Shown: in pieces, positions 44,679-57,940 of the stretch | Position numbering within the stretch: position 1 is the first letter of the stretch | How the letters are laid out: every line of letters starts with the position of its first letter | DNA from: Cycas panzhihuaensis | Lineage: Eukaryota > Cycadophyta | NCBI GenBank assembly: GCA_023213395.1 | Contig: CM041465.1 | Location: 105,221,741 to 105,285,740 of the forward strand | DNA length: 64,000 nucleotides | Direction: 5' to 3' | The notes under the pieces: model-generated | Database searches by the model: none | What the model saw: the letters and a program-made list of their open reading frames with translations, nothing else | What the model was told of the DNA's origin: nothing | Translations under genes and position numbers: made by a program

Positions 44679-47600
44679 TAGAATCGCACCTATGGGAGAG
44701 GTAACCACACTTGGTTAAGATGAAACCAACCAATAAAGGGTTTCAAGGCTAAGGATCTATTGGGAAAGTGAAGGAAATCACCCTCAAAGGGCATCCATAC
44801 ATCAGAACACAGGTTCAAGACCTATAAATGGTGCACAAACCTCTTTGAGGTAACTCTACCTAGATTAGGAGTGATAAAGAGATGAGGGATATCCTTAGTT
44901 TCCCAAGTAACCTCGAAAGATGGGCCCTCACGCCCTTGGATGGCTGAAGGAGGGAGGAAAGGATAGGAGAGGGTATAGCTCCTTACATGAAAAGGGGATA
45001 TGAGAGGTGGCTCTAGATAGGAAATAAGGGCGGTATGCACTCATGAAAGATTAGGAAGGTGGTCAATCCTATTGGTGCAAAACCAACCTGAAGCTCATGC
45101 TAGGGTGGCCTAGCTACAATAAATGAAACAACGACCAAAGGAAAAGGGGAGCCTTGGAAAGGGGATGCCCTTAAGGTGCTACACCTAAGGTGGTCTTAAG
45201 AGTGTGAGTTGTTAATGGAAATGTTTTAATACTTTTGTGTGTGGGTTGCTATACAAAGTGTGTATTTATGAGGTTGTATATGTGACAATATGTTCTTATA
45301 TACAAGAGAGTTCTTTCATAAAGAAAGGAAAAGAATAGCATAAAAGCCCACTCATTCACTCACGCATGCATATCCTTGCTTTCATTAACTTTCGAACATG
45401 AAAGGAGGAGAACTAACAAGGAAGGTATTTGCGATGCAGGATGTATGCAAGGGATGCAAGTTTAACTAACCGTGTAACAAATAGACATGTAATAAATATG
45501 ATCCTTATCTCATGCACTTTATCAAACAAGAAAGCAGACTAACTAAGTGCAAATTATGTGTAAATCCCCTTTCTTTTCTTTTCCTTTAAGTGATATATGG
45601 GGGTGAAGGAAGGGAAGTGAGAGAAAGAGGACTAAAGGGAAGCGGGAGGTGTACCTAAGAACTAGGCAGTCAAAGGAGTGCTACCCCTTATCATATTCAC
45701 TTTCCTTATGCTACTCCCAATTGTGAATGATGTGATGGAGTGGTACCGGTGAAGAAAGGTAGGGGCTTCCTTACCTTCCCCAAATCCAAAGGAAAATAGA
45801 AGAGAAAGGAAGAGTTGTAATAAGAGGACTCAAAAGAAATAGCGATTAGAAAGGTAGGAATATACCTAGATTGGAATGTCCTTCTTTCTCTCCATGCATA
45901 GTAAGAAGAGAACCTACAACCAAGCAACATTTGCCCTTTCCCATAGGGCAGTAAGAACATAAGGGATATATGTGTAATATATAGAATAATATGATGTGAA
46001 CTATCTAAGTCAAAGAAACATTTGCAACACAAGACTAACTCTCATCTCCTTTTTATGTTAACTTGCGAATAATATGAAAATGGGGCTTGGAGGAGAAAGG
46101 GTGCAGTTAACCTTGGAATGGCTAGCCCTCCTAGGTCTGCAATACTCCACATTGTCCAAGTACCAAAGTGGAAAAGTAGAGACAATGCAACAAAACCTTG
46201 AGATACAAATAATAGATTACAAGAGAAATTGCATGTGTTGTCAGTGTTGCAAAAGCTACGAAGTGCAACTTTTGTAACCTCAAACTATCCTAACACCAAG
46301 TGACAGGTAGGGTATGGTTTGGGGCTGTAATCTCACTTGTGTAAGGTCTATAAAGTTGAGAGCAAGCATAGTAATGGGTTGCATACGCTACTACTAGCAG
46401 CGGCGTCCCTTCAAATAACCCTTTGGAAGCCTAAGGGAAGCACGGAGGAGGAAGACGTAGGGAGAGAAGGGGGCTTCTCTTGAGGAGAAGGATTGCTGGG
46501 TACAGAACCCCATATTTACTCCTTTTACTCCCCTTGGAAGCCTCTTCTTCATTACCTCCTTGGAGAAACTAGGGGAGAGCTAGAAGGAAACTGTGAGCAA
46601 ACGAGAAAGGGAGGGTTTACCTCCCATTTATAGTAGAAAAATTGGAGAAAGAAAGTGTTGTAGAAAGTATATAAACAACTTTTGTAAAATTTAAAAGAGA
46701 GAAAGCAAAATAAAGGATGATGAGTACCTACTATGGGTAGATTAAGGGCAAATCTACCTAGAAAATAAGAGAAAAAGGAAGGCCTTATGGGGTTTATAGG
46801 TCAAACCCTAAAGGAGTAGTAAATTGAAGATAAAACTGGAATAAGATAAAAGATTTGTACTTAATAGAGTACTTAGAGAGCATCCTTCCTTTAGTTAGCC
46901 ATGTTCCATGTCTGTTGATGTAGATCTAGAGCTACAGAGGACTGGTATCAGGCTAGGAAGTTGGTGTGTCAAACTTATATTACTGCAAGGCATTTCTATA
47001 GAAAGGTCTCAAGAGTGAGTAAGAGAGAGAGTTGGAGAGAGTGGAAGAGGAAGAAATGAGGTCATTTTTGGGTTTTTAAACCTAACCCTAGCTCAATTGA
47101 GTGATTAGGGTTTAGCTTAGTCTAGGAATACATCTCTACCACATGGTAATTTCATAATAAATATGAAATTAGCCACGACAGATTTAAAAAAAATAATGTG
47201 TGATAGTCATCTCACAGTAAACTTCACATTACCATGAAGTTTATAGTAGTACTGTGATCTTTATCATGGTGCAGTAGAAACATAAAAAAAAGGAAGCTTA
47301 GGAGCTCAGAAAAGAGGGTACTTCAAGCCTAGAGGGCAATGGCATTATGTCCAGGTGGTAGGGGACAGTCATGGGACTAAAGAAACCTACGATAAGCACA
47401 ATACCAAACTTGAGAAGCTCCCAAAAAGTTAATAAATAAGTGAAGAGACACCAACCATGCCTAGACAAGGTACTAGAGGTCGAGCTGTGCCAATGGATGA
47501 TGTGATTGGGCTATGAGGGCCAACTAGTACTTGGGCACAACGTGGAGACATAGAGGAGGGTTGTGGAGCACCATGGGATACATATCCCTAGATCATCATA

Positions 47601-47792
47601 GGCTAAAGTGGTATAATGCAACATGATCAAGCAATAGATGCATAATGGTCATGCAATAAACCAAACAATCATGTAATGTAGAAAAGATGCTTTAATTTAA
47701 TTTTCTTAGAATTAACAAAGGCAAGGGATAGAAGCGTACTTGTACTTACCTGAGTCAACTCACCTATGTCTATTCTCGATAGCCATGAAGCA
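44679..47792 (-). repeat. 5' LTR of element C
   Basis: Starts TAGAATCGCACC (TG mutated) and ends AGCCATGAAGCA; 3114 bp, the longest LTR here. The palindrome remnant at 47213-47274 has two overlapping arms (CAGTAAACTTCAC, GAAGTTTATAG and a second GTGATCTTTATC). The right flank is TTCTC. The matching 3' LTR must lie left of the window. No convincing ORF. Confidence 0.82.
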
Positions 47793-48120
47793 TTCTCCTT
47801 TGGATGGTGAAGCATTACTTTATTTGCCTTTTTTATCTTGAGATCACTTTGATTTCTAGTTTTTCTTCCCTCTAATTTGCTTATTTTGTCTTGTCTATTT
47901 GTCAAACCATCTTATAGGGGGAAAAGTGAACAAGTATTGCTTGGAAATTCTTATTTCTAGGGGACTTTCTACTATTTCTAATAGCCCCTTTTTCTATCTC
48001 ATCATGCCATTAGGTTTATGTGTTGATAGTATTTATTTACTTGGATTTTTGGTATATTTCCATATTATAGATATTAGTGGATACCCTTAGTTGTATTACA
48101 AGTGGAATACTTATAGTTGG
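47793..48120. other. Unassigned flank between element C and the copia element
   Basis: About 330 bp of AT-rich sequence outside both elements. It is the only stretch I could not assign to any repeat by internal comparison. Overlapping short ORFs have no recognisable product. Confidence 0.4.
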
Positions 48121-48582
48121 TGTAAGAATAGGTATCATGCACAATGCCACAAGTTCCAGAAGATTAACAAACATAGGTAAAATAAGACATTGCACATGTA
48201 CACAACTTTTGACAGGTGGAAAACCTCTTCTAAGGAAGAAAAACCACCATTCTAATATAAGATTTTATTAATTTCAGAAACTATACATAATACCTTCATA
48301 AGCATACCCTCTACATAGAATAAACCAGCCTTTGAAATAGACTTTGGATAACCTCCTAGATTCTCAAAACCCCCTCCTAGAATCTAGGAGAGACTATTTG
48401 TAGCAAGAGAGGTTTATTGAAATGGGTAGTTACATATTTCAACAACCTTCACATAATGAATAAATATTAATATAAACTTTCTAACATTAAACCTTTAGAT
48501 CACTTAAATTTATATTTACAAATGTGACATAAAGATAACATAAAGTAACAAGAATATAAAACTAACATTAATAATCCTAACA
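48121..48582 (-). repeat. Ty1/copia 3' LTR
   Basis: Plus-strand ends TGTAAGAATAGG and AATCCTAACA, 462 bp, followed by TCCCTCTTT, whose complement AAAGAGGGA is the polypurine tract. The first 77 bases recur at 55331-55407 next to the PBS, which fixes the element ends. Confidence 0.9.
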
Positions 48583-48631
48583 TCCCTCTTTAATGTTAGC
48601 TTTTATATAATATAGAAAAAGAAGGTCTTCA

Positions 48632-51600
48632 TCATGTTGATCCCCCTTTGATGGAGACTTCTTTTATCTTTAATAAATCTCGCAGGTTTAAAAACCTGAC
48701 GTCAGTCAAATACTTGGGAAGTATATCAACAACCTATAGATCTATAGGACAATAAGACAAATAAACAATATTGTCAGTAATAAGATTACGAATAAAATGC
48801 TTATGCAATTCTATGTGTTTAGTTCTAGAATGTGCAACTGGATTTATAGCAATAGCAATAGTACCTTGATTATCAACTTTAAGTTCTATAGAAGATTTAG
48901 GAGATAGACTAATTTCATTTAGAAGAGATTTAAGCCAAAGTGCTTCCTTGCTTGCTTCAACGAATGCTTGATATTCAGCTTCATTCGTTGATAGAGCTAG
49001 TGCCTACATTTTTTTATTAGACTAAGTAATGGGTAAAGAATATAGAAAAAATAAATAACCTGATGTAGACTTATGATCATTTGTATCACCTGCCTAATTT
49101 GAATCAGTATATTCTATTAAGGTTAAAGGTTTACTACAAGAATGATAAGTTAGTCCATAAAAAACATTATTTTGAAGATATCAAAGTATACATTTAATAG
49201 CTTTCTAATGTATGTAATTCATGTGGTTTTTATATATAACGTGAACATAAAGTAATAGCATAAAATATATCAGAGCAGGTATGAGTTAAATAAATAAGGC
49301 TACCAATAAGTTGTCTATATAAGGTTGGATCACATAAGGGTGTGGAACAATCAGTAGATAGTTTTACTCCTGATTGTAATGGATTAGAAACTAGTTTAGC
49401 ATTTTCCATGTTAAACCATTTGATTAGGTCTAAAATGTATTTTAGTTGGGATATAGTTATTTTTTAATCATGTTGGTAAATTTGTAATCTAAGAAAATAA
49501 TGCAAGAGACCTAGATCAGTCATTTCAAATTTATTCATTAAAGTAGTTTTTAGGTGATAAATGTTATTAGTTAATGATCCAGTAATGATGATATCATCAA
49601 CATATAGGATTAAAATGATAATATTTTTATTTTCACGTTTGAAATAAAGATTTGGATCACTAATACATCTAGTGTATCTAATTTGAATTAGATAATCATC
49701 AACTTTCGTGTACCAAGCTTGAGGAGTTTATTTTAATCCATAGATTGATTTCTTTAGTTTACAAAGTAAAGTAGGATTGTTAATAAAACTAGGTGGTTAA
49801 GTCATGTAGATCTCTTCATTGAGATCACCATTCAGAAAAGCACTTTTTACATCCATTTGATGGATTTCCCAACCAAATTTGTATGCTAGAGCAATAATTG
49901 TTTTAATCGTATTCATTTTTGCAACAGGTGCAAAGGTTTCATTATAATATATACCATTGATTTGAGAAAATCCTTTTGTAACTAGGCAAGCTTTATGCTT
50001 TTCAACTATGCCTATTGAGTTATATTTAGTTCTATAAACCCATTTACAATCAACTACATTTTTTACTAGTGGGAGTGGTACAAGATCCCAAGTTGAATTT
50101 TTGTTTAAAGCATCAAATTCAACTTGTATAGCTTCCTGCCATACAGGATTGTTACTAACTTGTTTAAAGGTTTTAGGATCATTGCTCTCCATTATTTTAG
50201 CCATTAAAGCATAGTTAGCATATAATTTTTGAGCATATGTTCGCTTGGTATCTGAAGGATTACTTACATCAGATCCAATGTTAGAAAGTATTTTCTTCAC
50301 CCATATGGGCTATTTATTAGTAATTATTTCTGTAGTTATAGGTTGAGCTTAGGAGCTAGCTTGAGAAGAAGAATCTGTTCCAGTTGGTTCAGATAGAGTC
50401 TAATTCTGGACTTATGTAGATAAAGATTCTATAATTTCAGGGTCAACTTGTTTATCAGAGGGGTCAACCAAATAGGTGTTGGTTAATAGATTTTTAACCG
50501 AAAGTTTTACATAAGTAGAGGTTGAAGAAGATCCTTGTTCATCAAATATTATGTCACATAAAATTGGAATTTGATGTGTGATTGGATCCAAAAGTCTATA
50601 GGTTTTACTTTATTCGCTGTATCTAACGAAGATATATTTTTGACTTTTTGGAAATAGTTTCTTGTGTTTTTCTTTAGGAATATGTCCCCATGCAATACTT
50701 CTAAAGATTCGTAGATGATTAACTGAGGGTTTTTTTCCAGACCACTTTTGTTCTCGAGTAACATTTTGTAAGTATTTACTAGGTAAGCAGTTTAGAAGAT
50801 AGTTGGAGTAGGTAATTGCTTCTGCCCACAACTTTAGATTAAGATTCTTTGTATGTAACATGCAATGAGTCATCTTAACAAGAGTGTGGTTCTTGCATTC
50901 ACTAACACTGTTTTACTGAGGAGTGTAGGAAACGAAATGTTGAAATTATATTCTATGCTTTTTATAGAAGGAAGTGAATTTCTCACTTAAGTATTCTTTG
51001 GCATTATCAAATTTGAAGATTTTAATTTTTAAGTTTGATTGGTTTTTAACAAGTGTTTTGAATTCAATGAAAATGTAAAATACTTGACTATGTGTCTTGA
51101 GTGTGTACACCTAATATTTTCTTGAATAATAATCAATAAGCATGATAAAATAACGAGAGCCAGAATATGAGGTTATATGAAATGGTCCACATATATCAAA
51201 GTGAATAAGTTTAAGTGGAACTTTCACTCTAAATTGAGTTTTATGTGGAAAATGATCCATGTGTTGCTTACTTATTATATAGGCTTTGTAAATACTATAA
51301 ATAGTATTTAAAGGTGGAAGACCATGAACTATGTCATGTCTTTTTAGGTATTGAAGTTTACCATAACTAGTATGGCCAAATCATGTATGCCATAGTTTAC
51401 TCATTGAGTCAGATTTGGCTATAAAGGCACTAAAGGGCTTTATTTTGTTATTTTATAAACTCGTTAAACTATAGAGACATGTATTATGATCAACATATTT
51501 AGAGGAAATACATTTAAATTTGTTAAATAGTTCTTTAATAATAAATTTATCTTTCCAGAATTTAATGACAAGGTCTTTCTGGTAGATTTGGTAAATAGAG

Positions 51601-52855
51601 AGTAGGTTTGGTAATAGACCAAGTATGTAGAAGATGTCCTTTATTGAACCGTCTTTTAAAGTAACATCACCTGATTCTTTTACTTTAAGTTGGGTTTCAC
51701 TTATAAAAGAAATCTCTTCTTCAGAGTTAGTTTTATATTGATAAGTGGATACGTTTTTCTAGTGTCCTATCATGTGATGGGATACACCAGAGTCAAGGAT
51801 CCATTGTGGTGGTTGATTAGTTAGAGCAACAAATACAAAAGTTGTTGCCATTAAAGAATGATTATGAGTTTGTTATCAGTTTTATGGTCAGGATTATGGT
51901 CGAGTTTCCAATCCTTTGGAAGCTTTCCATGCTTCTGAGGCTATTCTACTTCTACAGACGTCAATAGTATGGCCTTTTTTATGACATAGGCATAATTAAT
52001 ACTCCGAGAAGGATTAATAATATTATAATTTCAAAAAGACTGATTGGAATTATTTTGATATTTAAATGGACCAGAATAGTTAATATTATTTTGAGAGTTA
52101 GGAGGTGAACCTATATGAGGTTCCTAGAATTTTGGATTACTATTGAAGTTGTTCTGATGTTTGTTTTTATTTTACGGCTTAATTTTAGAAAATAAAGCCT
52201 GAGAATGATCTTTCAATATTCCTATTTGAATTAACATCATTTGATGTTCTATCAGTTGATTTATCAACTGATTAAAAGTTATTAGAGGATTACCAACTTG
52301 TTGTCTAGTAGTTTTGAAGAAATTAAAATGTTTTAGTAATTTGTTTATAGCAAGATGAACAAGCATATCATCATCTTTAGTATGTGTGACTATTTATTTA
52401 TCATCACCTACATTAATTTTGGTTTTAATACAGTTGCCTAGGTCTTTATTGATTAGTTAAATTTTAGATAAAAAATCTTTAACTTTGGAAAAATCATCAT
52501 AATTAAGATCATACAATTGTTGTTCTAGGATAGCCAATTGATGTGTGTTGACCTTATTATATTTCTCCTTAAGAGTATTCTAGACAGTGGCTAGATTATC
52601 TATTTTAGAGAACTGCTGACTGATTTGTGGTGAAAGTGAGTTTAGGATGGTGCCTAGGGCTGAATCTAAGTTCAATAGATATACCATATAACTTTCTAAA
52701 GTTGCATCAGTTGGTTTTTTTAATTCACTTATTACATATTGCCATATCTTTTACTGTTTAAGCTGATGGGATATGTGATTCCTCTAGTTAGCATAATTTG
52801 AGTTGGTTAAAACTGGAATTGGAATGCAAATGGTTATCCCTGGCATTAGAGCCAT
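48632..52855 (-). pseudogene. Ty1/copia gag-pol: gag, protease, integrase, RT, RNase H
   Basis: Read right to left from the ATG at 52855 (MALMPGITI, then PVLTNSNYAN). The gag domain (52850-52200) resembles the UBN2-type gag of plant copia elements, followed by an Asn-rich tail and a degraded zinc knuckle near 51960-51990 (CHKKGHTIDVC). Then protease (about 51800), integrase (51300-50600, with GPFHITSYSGSRY, FDNAKEYLS and LVKMTHCMLHTKNL) and RT (50250-49560, with WVYRTKYNSIG, HQMDVKSAFLNGDLNEEIY and catalytic YVDDIIITG). RNase H (49300-48700) ends before a stop at 48632. Integrase before RT defines Ty1/copia. Several stops (for example in NYAN*, KQ*K and RKY*V) make it inactive. Confidence 0.9.
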
Positions 52856-54060
52856 ATTGAGAATTGTAAGACTGATTAGAGTTATAAGTGTAGGTGATAA
52901 AATAGTTACTTAGAAAAGTTACCAAACATCAGAGTAATTATATTAACTTTTTACAAACATGTTTAAAAATTTGAAAATCATTGTTGTATGATTGAATACC
53001 CTTCCATTAAATGTTCCCATTTTCTAAAAAGTTCCCTTAATATATTTGAAAAAATAATTTACTTATTAAAAAATAAAGTAATAATGAAGGTGTCCCCTTA
53101 ACTTATTTAACAAAGTAAGTGTTTATTTAAGACTTAAAAAATACTTTATAACTAGAGTATTTAGATTCTATTTTTATTGTTTTAAGAGATATATATGAAT
53201 AAGATAAAAGGTTATTGATTTACTATTGTCAATTAGTAAGCAATAGTTTGTAAAATTTATTATAAGTCTTCTACAATATGATAATGCTATGAAAAAATTA
53301 AGATATATAGTTTAAAAGGAAAAAAAAAAAATTATTAATTTATTTATTAAATCAGCAAGTAAAATAGCATAATTAAAATTTAGTGTTGAAAGGGATTTAA
53401 TTTCTAAATAGTTAATGGGCATTATAAAAGTTTTTATTGATTAAAAATAAAAATTTAATTAGAAAAGATATTGATATATTAAAGGATTATTATGCAATGG
53501 GAAGGTATGCTATTTTTAATGTTAAAATAGAGGGAATTTAATAAAATATAGGGAGGAGATTAAAGGAGGGTTAATGTTGACATTAAAGAATAATAATAGA
53601 AGATTAATATAAATATGAAAATAAAGTAAAAGAGAGATCTAATTTTAACATTAAAAGATGTAGTCAGTAGGGGTGCTAAAAGGAGTATTTAATGCATTAT
53701 AGTAAGGAGGGGAATTAATTTTATATTAAAATGAGGTAATTAGAGAGGGGACTGATGTTTATAAATCAATTGTAATAGGGGAAATCTTAAAGTATGATAG
53801 AGGGGGGAGATATAACAAATAAGCAATAATAAATATAAAAAAAAGGGAAGGTTAATTTTAATTTATAAATCAAATGTTATAACGGAGGATTTAATGAAGT
53901 GTAGGGGGGGTTATTATTTTAAATTTAGCCTAAAGTTTATTGTACTTAATATATATATAACTATATAAAAAAAAAATGAATGAAACAATGCACGGACCCA
54001 ATGAAGATATTAGATTTATAAAAAAAAATGAAATTGAAATATGATTGGGGTCCGAGGGGG
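52856..54060. repeat. AT-rich, G-run stretch of the copia leader; no gene
   Basis: About 1.2 kb of very AT-rich sequence with recurring degenerate blocks on the plus strand: runs of G (AGGGAGGAGATTAAAGGAGGG, AGAGGGGGGAGATATAAC, GTAGGGGGGG) alternate with GAATTTAATA-like and TTAACATTAAA-like strings at about 60-100 bp spacing. It sits between gag and the captured host fragment and is absent from ordinary copia elements. Low-complexity tandem decay or intron-like captured DNA are both possible. Confidence 0.45.
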
Positions 54061-54749
54061 GTTTGGGAGATGAAACCCTACCTGGTAAACTCGATCATGG
54101 TGGTGCTGTGTGTTCTTGTTTGCTCCTATTTCGAGTCGCTCTGTCGAAGGCTGAAAGTGGTAGATGGTGGTGATTGCTCTGATGGAACAGCTACGTCTTC
54201 ATAGGAATGGTGTCGAGGGTAGAGATCTATGGAGGCAGGCTCGTTGGACCATTGTATTGACTGGTTGCAACCCAAGGAAAGGACACCAAGGTTGAGGATG
54301 GAGTGACAACAGCTCCTCTTCCTAGTTCTCTTCTGCTTAAAGTTATTCTGTTTCATCAAAGATGCTGGCTATATTTGAATGGCTTTGAAGGTATAAAACC
54401 CTGGATGTAGTTTCAGAAATAAGAGGGATGAGGGTTTAGTGTTAATCATTGGAAATTTTCTTTAGCTACAGGTTTGAAGTTCCTCTTCCTCGGAGGGTGA
54501 CGATGATAAGCTGCCACCTGACCTAGGTACTCTTTTCACGCTGAGAACTGACGCCACCTAAGGTGTTCATATATCAACCATGAAATCACAGGAAAATAAA
54601 GATGAAAGCAATGACGAAGGTGCAGATGCAATGTTTTATTTAGGGTAGAAAGTGGTGCAATTACAACCCTATCACTTTTAGCCCAAATGACAGCGGTAAA
54701 GTAAAGTAGGATCTACCAGATGGGAGCAGTGCCTGTTAGAGGATGGTAG
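54061..54749. other. Copia leader segment of uncertain origin
   Basis: More balanced base composition than its left neighbour. The minus strand has a 77-codon ORF (54126-54359) and the plus strand a short acidic stretch (SSSEGDDDKLPPDLGTL near 54480-54530), which could be another exon of the captured gene. I recognise neither. Confidence 0.3.
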
Positions 54750-55330
54750 CAATGTCACTCGAGTGTGGACTCCTTCTATGGGGCTCTAGCTTTTAGTTTT
54801 ACAGGTCCCTTTATTAGTCCTCCAAGAGGTATTCTAGGCATTCAAGGGCCTCCTCACATGCTAGTGTACACTAACCCTTTTGCACCAGTTGGGCAGTTTG
54901 GGCGTGATGTCTTCGCAGCACAACCCAAATGTCCCAACTCCTATTCAACATATGGCTCCTGGTTCTTCGATGATGCCAAATGTTTCACCTCTTAGGTTGT
55001 TCGATATGAATCTTTCTTTCCCATTCTAGTCATCTCCTGATTTGTCAATGCAGACCCAATAGTCCCATGTTACTGGACCTCCATTACACTCCATGCTAAC
55101 ATCAGGTGATTTGGTTGGCCTGTCAATACCATTGCAATAGACAGATGGGTTATCAACATAGTTCAACCATCCATCACACACAATGGAATCAACTGGAAAC
55201 AGGTTTCATCAAGTGCTATCCTCTAAAACAACGGGCAGTGAGCCTTTTCCAAGTGTTGATGTAGCTACACAATTTCCTGATGAACTTGGATTAGGAGATT
55301 CTATCTCAAATAATAATAGCTCTGATACCA
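54750..55330 (+). pseudogene. Captured host gene fragment (C-terminal part of a large uncharacterised plant protein)
   Basis: The plus strand, opposite to the copia genes, encodes host-like protein in two frames: first SFTGPFISPPRGILGIQGPP then HMLVYTNPFAPVGQFG; after a frame change near 54900, NVPTPIQHMAPGSSMMPNVS, SPLRLFDMNLSFPF, SSPDLSMQTQ and FPDELGLGDSISNNNSSDTM at the PBS. I recall strings like PHMLVYTNPFAPVGQ and TPIQHLAPGSP from the C-terminus of a long, low-complexity plant protein of unknown function; the name is uncertain. Four amber (TAG) codons at former Gln/Trp positions show decay. No intron is visible. It is not a retrotransposon gene: the stretch lies between PBS and gag, where copia elements normally have a short leader. 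Confidence 0.65.
55318..55330 (-). other. Copia primer-binding site
   Basis: The minus strand reads TGGTATCAGAGCT directly after the LTR end TATTCTTACA, the classic plant Ty1/copia site complementary to initiator tRNA-Met. Confidence 0.92.
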
Positions 55331-55407
55331 TGTAAGAATAGGTATCATGCACAATGCCATAGAATCTAGAAGATTAACAAACATAGGTAAAATAAGACAT
55401 TGCACAC
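55331..55407 (-). repeat. Copia 5' LTR, truncated in this window by element E
   Basis: 77 bp matching 48121-48197. The match ends at GCACAC, where the TG of E's LTR begins. The remaining 385 bp or so must lie beyond E, outside the window. CACAC (55403-55407) is the presumed left target duplication of E. Confidence 0.88.
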
Positions 55408-57940
55408 TGAAACGCTTGCTACGGGGTGGTGTCCCTACGTCTAGCAAAAGGGCATGAAATGTGCAAAACTAATTAAACTAGGTAGCAAGGACTTCACCTC
55501 GCAGGGCATCCGTGCACCGGAATGCAGATTTGGGACTGCAGAGGTGCCTGGTTACTCCTAGGCAGCCATGTAAAGCGAGGCCTTCCTACCTCTCAGATGG
55601 TCAAGAAGAGGAGAAAGCGCCTGGCGCGTTGCATCTTCTCAAGGTAATGAGAAGGCAATGAAATGGAAAGGCAAGCAAACTAACATATAGGCGAAGGCAA
55701 AAAGGGGGGTACAACGAGGGTAGCTCAAACACAATGTAAACAATCTGACTATGCTAAGCTAACCGATGTAGGAAATAATGCAAAATAAACACACATTCCT
55801 TTTCCCCTTTTTAATTCTTTACACATTCCTAACTATACAAGTAGATGTATAAAAGACAACGGTGTAAAAGAGATATGTAGGATATAAGAAGAGTACCTGG
55901 ATCCGGTGCCCGAGTGGAGTGTTGCTTCTCCCTTTAGTTCCCACTCCTTTCTACTATGCTCATTGTGCATGCGATGCCGGTTGGCAATAGTTACCATAAG
56001 CAATCGAAGAGAGGCTAACTTACCTCCCCTTAAACATGCAAAAGCAAAAAAGCTGAAAAGAAGCAAAAGCATGAAATAATAAGGAATGCACTAAACGTAG
56101 AACCAACCTGCAATGGGTTTCGTTCCGCGTGCAGCTCCACTAATACGAGATCCTGCAAGCAAGTCAGGCAAGTACCCTCCTCTCGGAAGAGGAGTCATAA
56201 AGATATCGAGTATAAATACTAAAATTAAACAAAACTATATAAATCTACACTAAGCATCAATATGTAGCAAAATAAAATGACAACATGTAATAAAACCTCC
56301 TGCCAACGTACACCATAAGCACACCCAAAAAGAAAAAGAGTATAGCCTCAGAATGACCAACTCGCCCACAAAGGATCTCCACGGAGCTCGAAAAGGAGAA
56401 ACGAGCTGACAACAAGGTCATGGGGGAACAAACAGTAACAAAGAAAGGAGCAATGGAAAGGTTTGGGGCTTAGGTAGGGCCCAACACCGACGGATAGAAT
56501 TTCTAGAACCAATGTGGCAACGGGTTGCTAACACTAGTTTTAACACCGAAACCAGATTCTCCAAATTTCCTTAACCCGATTCCTAAGAAGGTACTAAAGA
56601 CAAAGGGAAAGAGGATAAGGGATGGAACCCTTAGGGAGAAGGATAGCAAGGGGGATAGAACCCCGACTACCTCCCTCAAATCCTCTTTACGTTGCCCCTT
56701 TGCAAGAGCCAACTAAGAAAGGGTTGAGAGGGATGATTTGGAAAAAACAGTAATGCCTTAAAAGAAAAAAGAAATGGTGCTAATCAAGTGCAACAACATA
56801 AGCTACACAAACTAGAATTTTATTCATCAAACATAAATGAAATGAGAACAGTACAAATTGCAAGTAAGAGTAGAGAATACCTTGTTGGGGAAGAATCAAA
56901 CATAAGTTTACTATTAGGAAACAGTAGAAATAACCAGCATATGGAGAATAATAGTGGCAGGTTTTTGCAAGAGTGAACTGTAGAAATATCTTTGTAAGCT
57001 TGGAACCTTGGTAGTTAGTCCTTTTAAGGAGATTTTGGTAGAAATCTTCCTTGAAACCTTGATCACTTGCAAGAGGATGTGGAGCCTACTGTTGAGAGCT
57101 ATGGGGTAGCAATGGTCCCTGCAAATCTAGCTTGTAGCAGTGTCCTCTTCCTTGTGGCAGGTTTCTGTGAATGTAGTGTATATCTTTCTATGTAATTTGA
57201 ATAGAAAGTTAGAAAAATGGGAAAAAGATCTTTGGAATAGAGAGGAAAACTCCCTTTATCCTCAGTTCACTACAGGTGAACATTGGGGATGTGAGGGCGA
57301 CGCGAACGGATCGACGCCATGCAGCAGTTCCTTGAAAAAAGCAGAAACTGTCACGTGGTTTTCTTTTTTTAAATTTCAAACAGTCATACCGCGGTAAACC
57401 TGGCGGTACTGTGGTAAAGACTACGGTACAGATGAGTTTGCAGCAGTACCAGACTGGAAATAAAAAAAGATAAAAACATCAGAAATAAAGGTTTTGGAGC
57501 TGTTATTAAGGGTAAATCAAGCCTAAAATAGTAGGGGGAAACATCTAGATGATGGGCAAGTAGCTAGAACAGTAAAACGGGTCTCAACTAAGGAATTAAT
57601 CAGACTTAGAGGAGACCGCAATACGAGCAAAATGTCATAAAATGGGTAAACATGACTGACTGAAACATCCCGAGAGATTGTGGAGACAATGTGGGTGGTT
57701 GTGCACTATATGGGGTGTAGCATTCGCTGAGGAATGCCCCCATTACGAGTCGTCATAGGCTGATGGTGTGCTATAAGCACATGCAATATGATTAGGCAGA
57801 GAAGCAATGCATGTAGGCAGGCATATGTCAAGTAGTCTATGCTAAATAATCTTAATCAAGCATGGGCAGGAAAAAGTGAGAACGTATACCTGAACATACC
57901 TGCATCGATGAGTCTCGAGTCCATTCCTGGTAAGGAAACA
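55408..57940 (-). repeat. 3' LTR of element E
   Basis: TGAAACGCTTGC to GGTAAGGAAACA, 2533 bp, closely similar to the solo LTR at 36815-39358. A palindrome remnant at about 57385-57452 contains CCGCGGTAAACCTGGCGGTAC. The internal tail starts at 57941 with CGCCTTGGCG. Confidence 0.88.

Noticed and set aside
54780-55330. A host gene at its own locus
   Set aside because: The fragment is bounded by the copia PBS, lacks a frame-preserving middle part and contains stops, so it is a captured pseudogene fragment and not a resident gene.
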